DNA from: Hemileia vastatrix
Taxonomy: Eukaryota > Basidiomycota > Pucciniomycetes > Pucciniales > Zaghouaniaceae
Assembly (NCBI GenBank): GCA_030280995.1
Contig: JASXTE010000017.1
Coordinates: forward strand, 25,556,498 to 25,620,497
Direction: 5' to 3'
DNA length: 64,000 bases
The notes below the pieces were generated by a model. The model made no database searches. It saw only the letters and a list, made by a program, of their open reading frames with translations, and had not been told where the DNA came from. Of the stretch, positions 36,501 through 47,492 are shown piece after piece (the first letter of the stretch is position 1; each line of letters starts with the position of its first letter). The translations under genes and the position numbers were made by a program.

Positions 36501-39180
36501 AAGTGTCCAGCACAAGTTTGGCCAAACTTGTGCTGGACACTTTTATCATGAAGAGTAGCCAGGTTGCAAGTCATTTTTAATCATCTGAAATTTCTTATAA
36601 ACATTTCCACTGTTATTAAATCTTTGTGCCTCACTCATATTTATCAATTGATTAATTTTTTGTCACCATTATATTATTAATATTATCAGTATAGCAAAAA
36701 CTTGTGTTCCAAATGAATACTGGGTGATGTTACACCTTTTATAATATTATTAAATTAAGGTAAAAAAATATGAAAATGATTTATTTTACAAAAAATAAAC
36801 TTCTATCCAAAAGCAATATGAGAGGAATAAAGTAAAATAAAAGAAATCAAAGATGAAAATTAAAATCCAAGTTAAATTCCTGCCATAAACAGAAAAAAGG
36901 GATGTTGAATCAAATTAGCACAATCAAGGCTAAACTTGCACTTAATTTTCTTTTTTGTAAAAATAAAAAAAAAATCCACTTGAGCTTTACCAAAACTTCA
37001 GCATGAAACTTTTGCCATATCAAACTACTTCTAGTGTAATTTTATATCAAAAATTTATCTTCATTTCCATAGAGAGAATCGCTCCCATCTGACTTCACCT
37101 GACCATAAGTGTCCAGCACAAGTTCAGCCAAACTTGTGCAGGACACTTTTATGATGGAGAGTAGCTAGGGTAGAATTTTTCTTCAGTTCATCTAGTATTT
37201 CTTACAAACATGTCTACTGGTATTTTATATTTGTTCCTCACTCATTAATATCATTTGATTAATTTTTGGTCGCCATTATATTATTAATTTTATAAGTATA
37301 GAAAAAACTCATGTGCCAAATGCATACCAGGTGATGTTATGCCATTTATAATATTATTAAATAAATGTATAAAAATATGAAAATAGTTTTTTTTTAAATT
37401 ATTAATTGATATCCAAAAGCAATATTAGGAATAAAAAATTAAGTTAAAGGGATCAAATATGAAAAAAGAAATCCAAGTAATATTCCTACTATCAAAGGCC
37501 AGTAGAGGTGTTGAAGCAAATGAGAGCCATCAGGGATAAATTTTACTAAATTGACTTTTTTTCAAAGATAAAAAATTGTGCGCCTGTGGTTTGGATGAAA
37601 TCTAGGTAGAAAATTTGGCTATGTAAAACTACTTCTAGTGAAGTTTTTTATCCAAAATTTTTTTTTTGCCATAGCGAGAATTGATCTCATATGACTGCAC
37701 CTGACCAAAAGTGTCCAGCACAAGTTCAGCCGAACTTGTGCTGGACACTTTTTTGATGGTGAGTATCTAGGGTGCGGCTCTTCTTCAGTGCAACTGGTAT
37801 TTTTTTAAAACATATCGACTGGTATTTTATCTTTCTGTTTTATTAATATTTTATCATTTGATCAATTTTTTGTTACCAGTATATTATTATTTATATTAGT
37901 ATAGCAAAAAAACATGTGCCAAATGCTTACATGATGATGTTAAATCTTTAATAATTTCATTAAATACAGGTAAAAAATTATGAAAATGATTTGTTTTACA
38001 TAAAATTAATTGATATCTAAAAGAAAAAAAAGGGATAAAAAGAAGTAGGTTGAATAATAGGGATTTTATATGAAATTCAAATTCAAGCTAAATGCCTACT
38101 TTCAAGACTCAGAAGAGGTGTTGGATAAAATGGGCATCATCAACAATAAAATTTTACTTAATTTGATTTTTTGAAAAACTAAATGAAGTTTTCAACTGAT
38201 TTTTTTCCAATATTTAGTTGGACACTTTATCTATATCAAATTACATCTAGTACCATGATTGACCAAATTAAATCCTCATTTCCATATGCAGAATTGATCC
38301 CATATGGCTGGACCAGGCCAAAGGTGTCAACCGCAAGTTTGAGAATTCTTCTGGTGGACACTTTTATGATGGACAGTAGTAGTGTGCAAGTCTTCTTTAG
38401 TTAATCTAGTATTCCTCATAAACATTTCCAACTTATTTTAGGCCAAAAATCAGGTGGAAAGTTTTTCCATATAAAATTACTTCTAATTCCATGATTGACT
38501 AAAAATTGATTCTCATTGCCATATAGAGAGTTGATCCCATATGACTGGATCTTGCAAAAGTGTCACCACAATTTTTGATGAACTTAAGTTTTAAAATTTT
38601 GTGATGGAAAGTAATTGCAAGTCTTCTTCATTTCATCAAGTAATCCTCATAAAAATTTCCACCTGTATTTTGGCCAAACTTCAGGTGGACACTTTGGCCA
38701 TATTAAATTAATTCTAGTTCCATGTTGATAAAAAACTGATACTTATTGCCATATATAGATATTAAACCCATAAGACTGTGCCTTTCCAAAAGTGTCTACC
38801 TGAATTATGGCTAAACCTCAGTTGGACACTTTTATGATGCAGAGTAGCTAGGGCAAAAGTATTCTTCAGTTAATTTGGTATTCATAATAAATTTATCCTC
38901 CTGAAGCTTAGCCTAACTTGAGGTGGACAATTTTGGAAAGCACCAGTTAGTCACTATCCACCAAAAACTTGTTCACCAAAATTTTGGCTTAAATTGTGGT
39001 GGACCCCTTTGATCAGCCACATTCAGATGAGATCAACTCTTTAGATGGGAATGAGGATGATGTTTTGGTCAATCATGGAAATAGAAGTAGTGTGATGTGG
39101 CCAAATTACCCCCCTGAAGGTCAGACAAACCTCAGAAGGACACTTTTTAGCAGGGAGTAACTGAGAAAAATCCATTTATC
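30545..39180. repeat. Tandem array of about 610-bp units with a 42-bp palindrome each
   Basis: Each unit has an arm AAGTGTCCAGCACAAGTT, a short GGCC-type centre and the inverted arm, followed by ATGATGGAGAGTAGCTAGGG. Palindromes start at about 31,047, 31,628, 32,238, 32,848, 33,452, 34,060, 34,672, 35,280, 35,890, 36,500, 37,109 and 37,710. Spacing is thus 580-612 bp. More decayed copies lie at about 38,322, 38,560 and 38,795. The arms and the centre are better kept than the AT-rich spacers. No protein-coding frame is conserved from unit to unit. Confidence 0.95.
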
Positions 39181-39744
39181 AGAAGGAAAATCTTTTATTG
39201 GATAGATGCCAAGGTTTCATACTTGTGTATTATGGTCAGTATTAATTTTGAAAGTGTCTTTCCAAGCAATTTCATTGCCCATCATGACACATTTTGTTTT
39301 AAATGTTTCAAACTGCGTGATACAGTATTAAGGTGTCACATAGTATAATTAAGTTCTATTAAGTGCCCTCCTATGATGCCTAAATTTAAAATTTAATATC
39401 TTACATAATAATTTTTTTATATAAATTCATCAATATTTTATTTTATTATCAAATTTAATAGAGCAAGTATCCTGAATTATTATATATGCATTAGCTTAGG
39501 TTAGATCAATTTGTGCTTAATTTGTGCTCAACAGAGGACCAAAATCAAGTTCTGGAGGATCAACTTGTGCATAATTTGGAATCAGTTGATATTCTGTCTA
39601 TAATCAATCTGAGAATAAATGTAAATCTAACTCTAATTTACTTATGTTTATAAAGTATTCATAAACCTGGCATATTTAAGGGACACTCTAAATTTCAAGA
39701 GAGGGGATTGCTAGCAATTCACCATTAGATTTCCCTTGGTGAAT

Positions 39745-42734
39745 GGGACATTCATGTAAATCTCATCATCTGGTTTTCCATAAAGGAAGGCACCTTTGAC
39801 GTCCATTTGAACAAAACCCCATTTTTCTCAAGTTGCAAGACTGATTAATTCTTGTAAAGTTGTGAGGCGTCCAGTTGGTGCAAATGTTTCAAAATAATTT
39901 ATTCCAGCCTTTTGAGAACATCCCCTTGCACAAATTCTTGCCTTATACTTCTGAATATGTCCATCAGCATCCCTTTTTATTTTAAAAACCCAAAAAGAAC
40001 CTATAGCAGGAGTATTGGGTGCTCATTCAACAAATTCATAAACACCCTGAGATTTTATCATATTCAATTCTTGATCAATAGCTTCATTCCAGAAATCTCC
40101 ATCCCTTCTGTTAATCGCCTCAAAATAAGTGAGTGGATCAGAAAGATAAAAATTGGGTACTTCATCATGTAAAGAATGAGAATTAATTGAGTTGGTGGAA
40201 GTCAGGTAGCTCTTGATTTCAACAGCTGTTTTTGACTTTCTGGCGACTCTACGACAACTTTAATCAATTATATTAACAGTATCAATGGATGAACTAATGT
40301 CTTTTGGCGCCACATCAGAGGTCCACTGATAGTCCCAATATTTGTTTATGGGAGTAGATTCTTCTCTTAAATCATCAGTATTGTCTTCTAAATTTGTGGA
40401 ACTTGTTGAATCTGAAATAGGTATTTCAGTTGCTGTTGCAACAACATTGTCCACAAAAATATCTGATAAGTTGTAGCTTTCTGAAAGATCTTAAATCGAG
40501 AAAGAGGACTCGTCAAATGTGACATTATGAGAGTAAATGATTGATCAATTATCTAGTTTAAGGAGATTATATGATGAAGTGTCTTCTGTGTATCCAAGGA
40601 AGGAACACTTGACTGAGCTAGAGAAGAATTTTCCTCCTCTTTTAGATTTATCAATGAGAGCATAGGCAGTACAGCCAAAAACTTTTAAATGATCAACTTT
40701 ATGATTTTTATCAAATCTCATGTTATATGGAGTCTGAAAATTAATTGAAGCAGATGGAAATCTATTCTCAATATAAACTGCTGTATTAACAGCTTCACCC
40801 CAGAATTCAATGGGAATTTTTGCATGAAAAAGAATTGATTTTTCCATTTCAGTAGTTGTATGGTTTCCTAGTTCTGCTATTGGATTTTGCTGAGGACTAT
40901 ATGGAAAAGTAACTATCATCTTAAATCCGCTTTCAACACTCAGATCTTTAAAATTTTTACTAATAAATTCTGTTCCACTGTCACAAACAAAATTTGTGAT
41001 TTTAGAGTTTGAAATATTTTCAATTTGAGTTTTAAATTGCACAAAAGTTTTATAGGTATCAGTTTTATTGGATAGCAGAAGAATGAAATGATAAGAAGTG
41101 TAAGAATTGGTGATTTTGAAATAGTAAGAAGCACCTCCACAAGATTCGGGAGTAATCTTTCCACTAAGATCACAATGTAAATATTCTAGGAAATGACTCC
41201 CTCTAGGTAAAACACCAGAAAAAGGGCTATGACAATGTTTTGCTTTAACACAAGGTTCGCAAAAATCAAGTACACCAGAAAATTTAAAACCAATTTTAGA
41301 CTGAAGTTTGTCCAAATATTGAGAATTTGAGTGGCCTAATCTTAAGTTCCATAGGTTTCATGAGTTTTCTGCAAGAAAAAATTCTATAGTGGGAACATAG
41401 AGCTCACCAAAACGTGTATTTAACACCACTAGTCCCTCAGAATCATCCCAATTTCCATCTAAGATAAGTTCATTGAACTTTTCAATGGCCATGTAGCCTA
41501 TTGAATTGATCTGTTAATTACAGCCATGTGAGAAGAAAGGACCAATCCCAATTAGATTCTGACTGATCTCTGGCACATGTAGGCAGTTGGTAAGAGTTAT
41601 GACTTCTCTTGGTGTAACAAGAGTTACCGACCCTTTGTCTGTACTATGAATGATTGTGCCATTACCAAGTTTGATTGGTCAACAAAAAGGCTGATAGGAT
41701 TTAAAATGAGAGCGTTGCTTAATCATGTGCACTGTAGCACCACTATCAAATATAAGCTGTTTCAAAGAATTTTTAGAGATATTGGCCGTGAAAATTTTGG
41801 CAGGACCACAGCTAATGTTTGCATGTGCTTCTTCATCAGTTTTTGACGCACTCGCAGCATTACGATTTTTTCTCTTCTCCGGATGAAGTTGAAAGCAGTC
41901 TTCTTCAGAATGTTTAGCTTTTGGGTTGTGTTTACCATCGCGACAGAACTCCCATTTGGGTTTTTGAGAAGATTTAGCTTTATTTAAAAGAGCTGACATA
42001 GAGTTGGAAACATTTTCTGATTCAATTTCAGCAGACAAACAAGTTAATCAAGATAAAAGATTCAAGACAGAAAGATGAGTTTGCGTAACCTCGCAAGCAT
42101 GTAAGATTAATGCTTTATGAGTTGAATAGCAATCGGGTAGTTGTCTGAGAAGTCAGTGAGCTTTGTTTTCACTCTCAATTGAAACTCCTACTGATCCTAG
42201 TTCATTAATTTGAGCTCTTAGATGATTGACAAAACCCATCAAATTTCCTTCTTGACATTTTACATTGTGATACCAAGCAAAAATAGAAGCACAATTGGAA
42301 GCATCAGCTGCAGATTATTGATTGGTAAGCTTCGTCCAAATTTTCCAAGGTTTATCCATATCATCATCAGTGACAAAGGCAGCAATATTTGCTGCATCAA
42401 GTTTTGAGATGAGAATACTTGTCGCTTTGTCGGCTCTCTTTTGGAATTTGAGCCTAATATTTTGGGCAGCATCAGCAGGCAGTGGTGATTCAAGACCGAA
42501 GACCATATTTTTAAGATCTTGATAGGTAAGTAATGCCCTCATTCTAATTCTCCATTCATGAAAATTATTTACACTAAGCCCAGGAATGTTGGGAAGTGTA
42601 TAACCAGAGGTTTCATTAGTTGAATCCATGATTAGAGGAGATGATGGACAAGCAGTATCAAAGCTAGATGTCGATGAATCACAAAAGTTCAAAGGCGCAG
42701 GTGATGGAATAGTAAACGGATCGCTGGATGACAT
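39745..42734 (-). pseudogene. Copia-1 gag-PR-IN and RT N-terminal half
   Basis: Starts at the ATG 42,734 (MSSSDPFTIPS). A gag domain (FHEWRIRMRALLTYQDL) is followed by a zinc-knuckle-like stretch (CRDGKHNPKAKHSEEDC), protease (IFDSGATVHM), the GAG-pre-integrase and integrase zinc region (LRLGHS...CEPCVKAKH), an integrase core (HCDLSG, VCDSGTEF, and NPIAELGNHTTTEM where the third acidic residue sits) and RT (VFKIKRDADG...VQMDVKGAFLYGKPDDEIYM). The whole runs in one frame with about a dozen stops and no frameshift. At least seven stops are TGA in likely Arg positions (for example 42,153; 42,048; 41,679; 41,358; 40,545; 40,023; 39,828). Confidence 0.92.
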
Positions 42735-42747
42735 TCAATTGGACACT

Positions 42748-42759
42748 GGGCCCATAACC
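42748..42759 (-). promoter_or_regulatory. Copia-1 primer-binding site (initiator tRNA-Met fragment)
   Basis: Directly inside the LTR end the minus strand reads GGTTATGGGCCC. This is nearly complementary to the anticodon stem-loop of fungal initiator tRNA-Met, the internal primer used by many Ty1/Copia elements. Confidence 0.75.
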
Positions 42760-43059
42760 TGAAAGAACCTTATAATAGGGTGTGTCAGTTCTGGCAAATC
42801 CGCACTTAACTCAAGTGCGGATTTCAAACCAAATCAGCACTTAAATTTTGCAAAAAAGTCACTTATTTTAAAAATGGGTGTCAGTTCTGTCTTCAAATCA
42901 GCACTTTTTTTGTGATTTTTTTTTCAAAACCACATGTTGGCCACATCATCTCTTTCTTTCCCATACCATCCCTATCACATGTGATACACTGACCTTCCTC
43001 GCTACCTACCCATCAATCCTCGGCACACACCCCTTCCTGACATTTTCAACATTTTGACC

Positions 43060-44870
43060 AGGCATGTTTACATTCTTTTTTACTTATTTATTCTACCTCT
43101 TAATCTTTTTTCTTGTTATGTTCCAGTTTCAAGGTGTTAGAACAAGGGTAATTTATTTTAAATTTTATGCACAATTTGAATACAGGCAAAAACAAAAGGT
43201 GGATGCTGATCTTTGCCTGAAGATCAAGGTACACATCATTAATTTTCATGTAGTTTTTGAATAACAGCAAAAACATATTTGAGCACTCAGATCATGGCCC
43301 AATTATTAGGGTACACTTCTTAAAATCTCTCATACAATTTAATCAAGGAAAAAATACAAAGGTGGACTCTGATCTTTGAAAAGATGAAGGTCCACCTTTA
43401 AAAATATCATTGAACACATGGTTGCCTGCAAAAATACCATGGTGTACCCTGATCCTCAGCCGAAGATCAGGGTACACCTCTTCAAATTTAAAGAAAATAT
43501 GGTTAGGATAAAAAGCCACAGGTGAGAATCCATCTAAAGCAAACAATAAAGGTTAATTATTCCAAATTCAAAGATGAACACTGTTATTTTAGCAAAGATA
43601 AAATAATAGTATATATAGTCTTTGATTGTTAGAATTTGAAGTCATTTTTTCATGTATAAATTATAACAAACTAACCATGATTCTTATCCACAGGTCAAGA
43701 TTTTCATGTGGTTTTAGAAAGAATATTTAAACTTTACTTGAATATCTTTCAGGTAAAATTGTACCTGCAGGGGAGATCAGATTCCTTTATTGTATTTTTG
43801 CGTGATTTGAAATAATATGAAATAAATTTAGAGGTGTAAACTTATCTTTTCCAAAAAATCAGGGTCCACTATGGAATTTTTTCCTGCAACTATGTTTTCA
43901 TTGATATTTTTAGAGGTGGACCTTCATCTTTGGCCAAAGATCAGCGTCCATAATTGTATATTGGGCTTGATTAAAATTGTATGAGTCATTTAGAGAAGTG
44001 TACACTGATCTTCAAGGCAAGATCAGAATCTAAAAATATGTTTTTGCTGTTATTCAAAAAGTACATTATTTGATGATGTGTACCTTGATCTTCAGGCAAA
44101 GATCAGAGGCCACCTTTGTATTTTTTACCTGGAATAAATTGTATGTGAGATTTTGAGAAGTGTACCCTAATATTCAGGCCATGATCAGAGTCCAAAAATA
44201 TGTTTTTACTGTTATTCAATCAACACATGAAAATTAATGATGTGTACCCTGGTCTTTGGGAAAAGATAAGGGTCCACTTTTTGTTTTTTCCTGTATTCAA
44301 ATTGTGCATGAAATTGAAAATAAATGACCCTTGTTCTAAAACCTTCATCAGAGGCATCCCTTGTATTTTTGCCTTTCTACACATTGCACTTGAAAATTGA
44401 AGATGTGTACCCTGATTTTCACACAAAGATCAGAGTACATGTGTTTTTTCTCCTATTCAAATATTTCTTGAAATTTGAAGAGGTGTACCCTGATCTTTGG
44501 CCAAAGATCAGGGTACACCATGGTACTTTTCCCTGCAACCATGTGTTCAGTGATATTTGAAGAGGTGGACCTTCATCTTCAGCCAAAGATCAGAGTCCAC
44601 CATTGTATCTTGTCCTTGATTAAAATTGTATCGGAGATTTTGAGAAGTGTACCCTGATCTTTTCCCAAAGATCAGGGTACATAAAAGTGGTTTTACCATT
44701 ATATTGTTTCCTTTCAACACGTTTTTCTTAAAAATTGAAAATGTGTACCTTGATCTACAAGCAAAGATCAGCATAAACATGTGTATTTTTGCTTAAATTA
44801 AAAAATTTTATGAAATTTGTAGAGGTGTACCTTGATCAATGGCCGTTTATCAGTGTCTGTCCGCAGGTTT
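43060..44870. repeat. About 18-20 hairpin repeats spaced about 80 bp
   Basis: The core is GTGTACCCTGATCTTTGG followed by CCAAAGATCAGGGTACAC. The best copy is at 44,482-44,518 and others lie near 43,440, 43,915, 44,000, 44,080, 44,160, 44,240, 44,405, 44,565, 44,650, 44,740 and 44,825. Variants swap TGTACC for GGACC. Spacers contain short AT-rich sequence with CCTGCAA or TGTATTTTTGC pieces. No gene. Confidence 0.95.
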
Positions 44871-45470
44871 CTGGCTCAAAGGAATAGCAGTACCATCAAC
44901 AAAACCAATACATCATGGTAAGCCCTCTGCTTGCATAACCTGAGATGATTCAAGTCGCTCTTCTTTTGTTGGCCAGGTGAGAAGTTGAGATTACAAGGAG
45001 TTGATGGCAGTGATACAATGTTTGGTATAAGTGTTAACTGAACCATACCCTAAATCAAAGACATTTTCTAAACGTTTCAAAGCGGCTCCATTACCATTTG
45101 AACCCAAATGACATAGTGTGATGGCCAATTGAATTGAGGGATGTTGTTGTTCTTTTTGAGAATTATTGTGAAATATGGGATGATCCTGAATAAGCTCAAG
45201 CAATTTAAGGAAACATTCCTGAGAAGTCATGAACAGCTGTCTAAAAATGGGTTTAGATAGTTTAAGAAGTGTTTGGATGGTGTACTTGGGGGTATGAAGT
45301 ACTTGAGGCTTTCTGGGAAGAAGGTAACGTTTTGTGGCCATTTTTGATAAAAAGACAAAATCTTCTTCTAGATCAGAATCAGAATCGCAATCAGAGTCCA
45401 AGAGCAGTTCAAGAGCTATGAAAGTCATTGCTTTATGTAATTTATCACGATTTGAAAATGAGGATGGCAT
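44868..45470 (-). pseudogene. Harbinger-2 transposase, N-terminal fragment
   Basis: MPSSFSNRDKLHKAM begins near the right terminal repeat. The sequence aligns by eye with the Harbinger-1 transposase (HPIFHN, SNGNGAALKRLENVFDLGYGSV against SNGNGAAVRRLDNLFNIGYGTV). A stop at 44,991 interrupts it, and after a frame change it reaches the first catalytic Asp region (GFVDGTAIPLSQKP). It ends there, and the hairpin array starts. The other catalytic residues are absent. Confidence 0.88.
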
Positions 45471-45831
45471 AACTCTTATATGATATGATATGAAGATGTA
45501 AGTGATGTACGATGTTTTGAGTTATGAAGTGTTATGCTGCGGAGTGCTGCATATGAATGGGATGATGCTGACAAATCAGTGAAATGGGACTTGATGGTGA
45601 AATCAGCACTTTTGGTTTAGAAAGTGCAGATTTAAGTGAAATAAGTGACTTATTTCATTTTGAAATCCACCAGTATTGGGGCTAGTGTGTTTTGGAAATC
45701 CGCACTTATTTAAGTGCGGATTTGGTCAAATTTAAGTGCGGATTTGCCAGAACTGACACCCCCTAATAAGTGAGTTGTAATTTCAATTCACTCAGCCCTT
45801 TATACCACCTAATGGTATTTTTTTAATTTCA

Positions 45832-46905
45832 GATATAAAATGCCTCTGCTTCATGTTTCTGGAAGCACCTGTACTGGGAGGACATTTTCTTTATGTTTCA
45901 GCTTTTTGAAACATGAAAAGGAAAAAGATTAATCTTGGGCACTGGAACAAGTAAAGAAGCTTATTCCTCAAGGCCAAATTTTCAATGTTATTGTAACTGA
46001 TTGTGATAGAGCACTCATGAATGCTGTGGCAACAATTTTTCCTTCATCAAAGCATTTGCTGTGCCAATGGCATATCAACACTAACATCATTCATTGCTAA
46101 CTTGAAAAAAAAAATTCTGAGTGAAACTGAATGGGAGCGATTCCTTCAGCATTGGAAAAATAGTGTCATGTCAGTTGATGAAGTTGAGTTTGAAGAACTT
46201 CAGTGCAAAATGTACATGCTATACTCTCATGATATCACTAATTACTTGGAAACACAGTGGCTTATGTTCAAAGATCATTTTGTGAAGGCATACATTAGTA
46301 AGGTTCCTCATTTTGGTCACCTTATAACATCACGGATAGAGGGGCAGCATGGGGTCATTAAAAATTGGATCCAAGGGTCCACAGATGATTTACAAGTTGT
46401 AGTTTCACGGCTTATGCTTGCAACCACAAGCCAACAGAATGAAATACAGGCAGAAATTCTATACAATGGCTTGACTGATCCATCAATTCAACATCAAAGT
46501 AACTTTTGGAGTCAGGTATCATTTTTATGTTGTACCATCTTTATATTATGTTTTAATTGATCAAAATTACTCTTTTGCTCTCAGGTTTGCTGTAAAATTT
46601 CTCATAAAGCACTGAGAAAAGTTCAAGAAGAATACACCAAATCACTCCATCTCAATTCTGCATCTCCACCATTCACAGGAACTTTCTGCACTACCATGGG
46701 CTTACCATGCTCTCATCAAATGAAGCAACTAAGGCAAAATGATAAAGTTCAACTTATCATGGAATATTTTCATAAGAATTGGTGGCTGAACGACTCTACT
46801 GTTTCAACTAAACATAAAGACCCTGAACCAGTTTCAGCTAACAGCACACTCATGCAATTCATTGATTATTTTACAAATTTAACTCTTCGACATCAGCAAG
46901 ACATA
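45832..46905 (+). pseudogene. MULE transposase core and SWIM finger
   Basis: Continues the MULE from KMPLLHVSGSTCTG, through VIVTDCDRALMNAV (second catalytic Asp) and LCQWHIN, to SRIEGQHGVIKNWIQ (the conserved Glu). An intron fits at 46,516-46,584. The last exon has FCTTMGLPCSHQ, a SWIM-type C-x-C-x-H finger, and IDYFTNLTLRHQQDI. Stops near 45,930 and 46,097 and frame changes show decay. The part with the first catalytic Asp (an expected DxTYxTN motif) is missing between 27,655 and here. The CACTA element inserts just after. Confidence 0.88.
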
Positions 46906-46908
46906 TGA

Positions 46909-47290
46909 CACTGCGTGCAAGGGTATTGAGGTTGAATTCATCCTCCTCCGCATGATGAATTTAAGCTACCCCTGTTGCCAAGATTCTCAGGCATGAATTT
47001 AATTTATGCATAATCCAAAAAGTTCTCAGATCCCATTTTAGATACATCACATCATTTTCCCATCATCTGCTTACCCGTTGTAGTTTCTGACCCATTTCTG
47101 TTTCCTCTTCAATGCAATAAAATACTGACATGATTTTTTACTCCTCTCTCAGGCAAATTGTATCTCAGATCAATTTGTCATCCCCTAATGATTTCCGATT
47201 CCTCACTTATTTTCTCATCATCGTCACCTATGTATCTTCATCATATCCCTTCTTTTATCCTCACCTCCCTTTTTCTTTCCTCAACTCTCT
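46909..47290 (+). repeat. CACTA left terminal inverted repeat
   Basis: About 380 bp pairing with 54,715-55,087 (shared CTCAGATCAATTTGTCATCC and GCTACCCCTGTTGCC). It probably holds the promoter of the companion gene. Confidence 0.9.
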
Positions 47291-47492
47291 TTTTTTTTAT
47301 TGTCAAGTCCTGTTTTTTATCCTCAAACACTTTGTTTTCTCCTCAAATATTTTACCTCTTCCCATAATCCCCTCCTTCTTTTTCTTTATCTTCGCCTCAC
47401 TTTTTTTTCTTCCACCCATTCACATTCCCCTCTTTACATATAATTTTGTGCTACCTTTTTTTTATCCACTTGATTTTTTTCCCTTCAACAAC

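Larger units (their letters stand above)
29251..39741. mobile_element. 10.5-kb DNA element with a satellite-like array (non-autonomous)
   Basis: Terminal inverted repeats CACCACGGGAAATCT (left) and CACCAAGGGAAATCT (right, inverted) extend imperfectly to about 50 bp, both including TGCTAGCA. They are flanked by AAT (29,248-29,250 and 39,742-39,744). Removing the element rejoins the Copia RT frame exactly (YMNVP then LGMEKPP), which proves the borders. No transposase or other protein gene is recognised inside. Contents are ATGCAT-type repeats (29.58-29.96 kb), an unassigned part (30.0-30.54 kb) and the 610-bp array (30.54-39.18 kb). It probably depends on a transposase encoded elsewhere; the 3-bp AAT duplication is like that of the Harbinger elements here. 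Confidence 0.92.
27656..42776 (-). mobile_element. Copia-1: Ty1/Copia retrotransposon, split by a 10.5-kb insertion
   Basis: Minus-strand element: 5' LTR remnant at 42,760-42,776, primer-binding site, one long gag-pol frame, polypurine tract (AGGAGGGG at about 28,048-28,055) and 3' LTR (27,656-28,047). The left and right LTRs share TGAAAGAACCTTATAAT at their inner or outer edge, but the 5' LTR is cut off by Harbinger-2. A CCTAAT stretch lies beside the left end (27,650-27,655) and at 45,808-45,813 in the MULE, a possible target duplication. The 10.5-kb DNA element sits in the RT domain. Confidence 0.9.
42777..45764. mobile_element. Harbinger-2: internally deleted Harbinger-like element full of hairpin repeats
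   Basis: 33-bp terminal inverted repeats with one mismatch start AGGGTGTGTCAGTTCTGG (left) and AGGGGGTGTCAGTTCTGG (right, inverted). AAT flanks both ends (42,774-42,776 and 45,765-45,767). Next to each end is a palindrome built from AAATCCGCACTT and its inversion (42,796-42,824 and 45,696-45,723). Only the front of a transposase remains (minus, 45,470-44,868); the rest is replaced by the repeat array. It lies in the Copia-1 5' LTR; to its right about 40 bases possibly from that LTR lead into MULE sequence. Confidence 0.93.

Noticed and set aside
30545..39180. CRISPR array or centromeric satellite
   Set aside because: The organism is eukaryotic, the unit is about 610 bp, and the array lies within transposon ends with a target duplication inside a Copia element.
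43060..44870. Row of transcription terminators or riboswitches
   Set aside because: The hairpins are tandem repeats in a deleted transposon with no genes between them; the context is not bacterial.
45814..45831. An 18-bp intron rejoining the two MULE pieces
   Set aside because: GTATTTTTTTAATTTCAG has intron-like ends but is too short to be a whole intron; more likely it is the 3' end of a longer intron, with the intervening exon deleted or displaced.
47130..47492. Extension of the CACTA companion gene upstream of 47,493
   Set aside because: The frame is open but lies in the terminal inverted repeat and C/T-rich leader; the mirrored frame at 54,482-54,866 shows it is repeat sequence.
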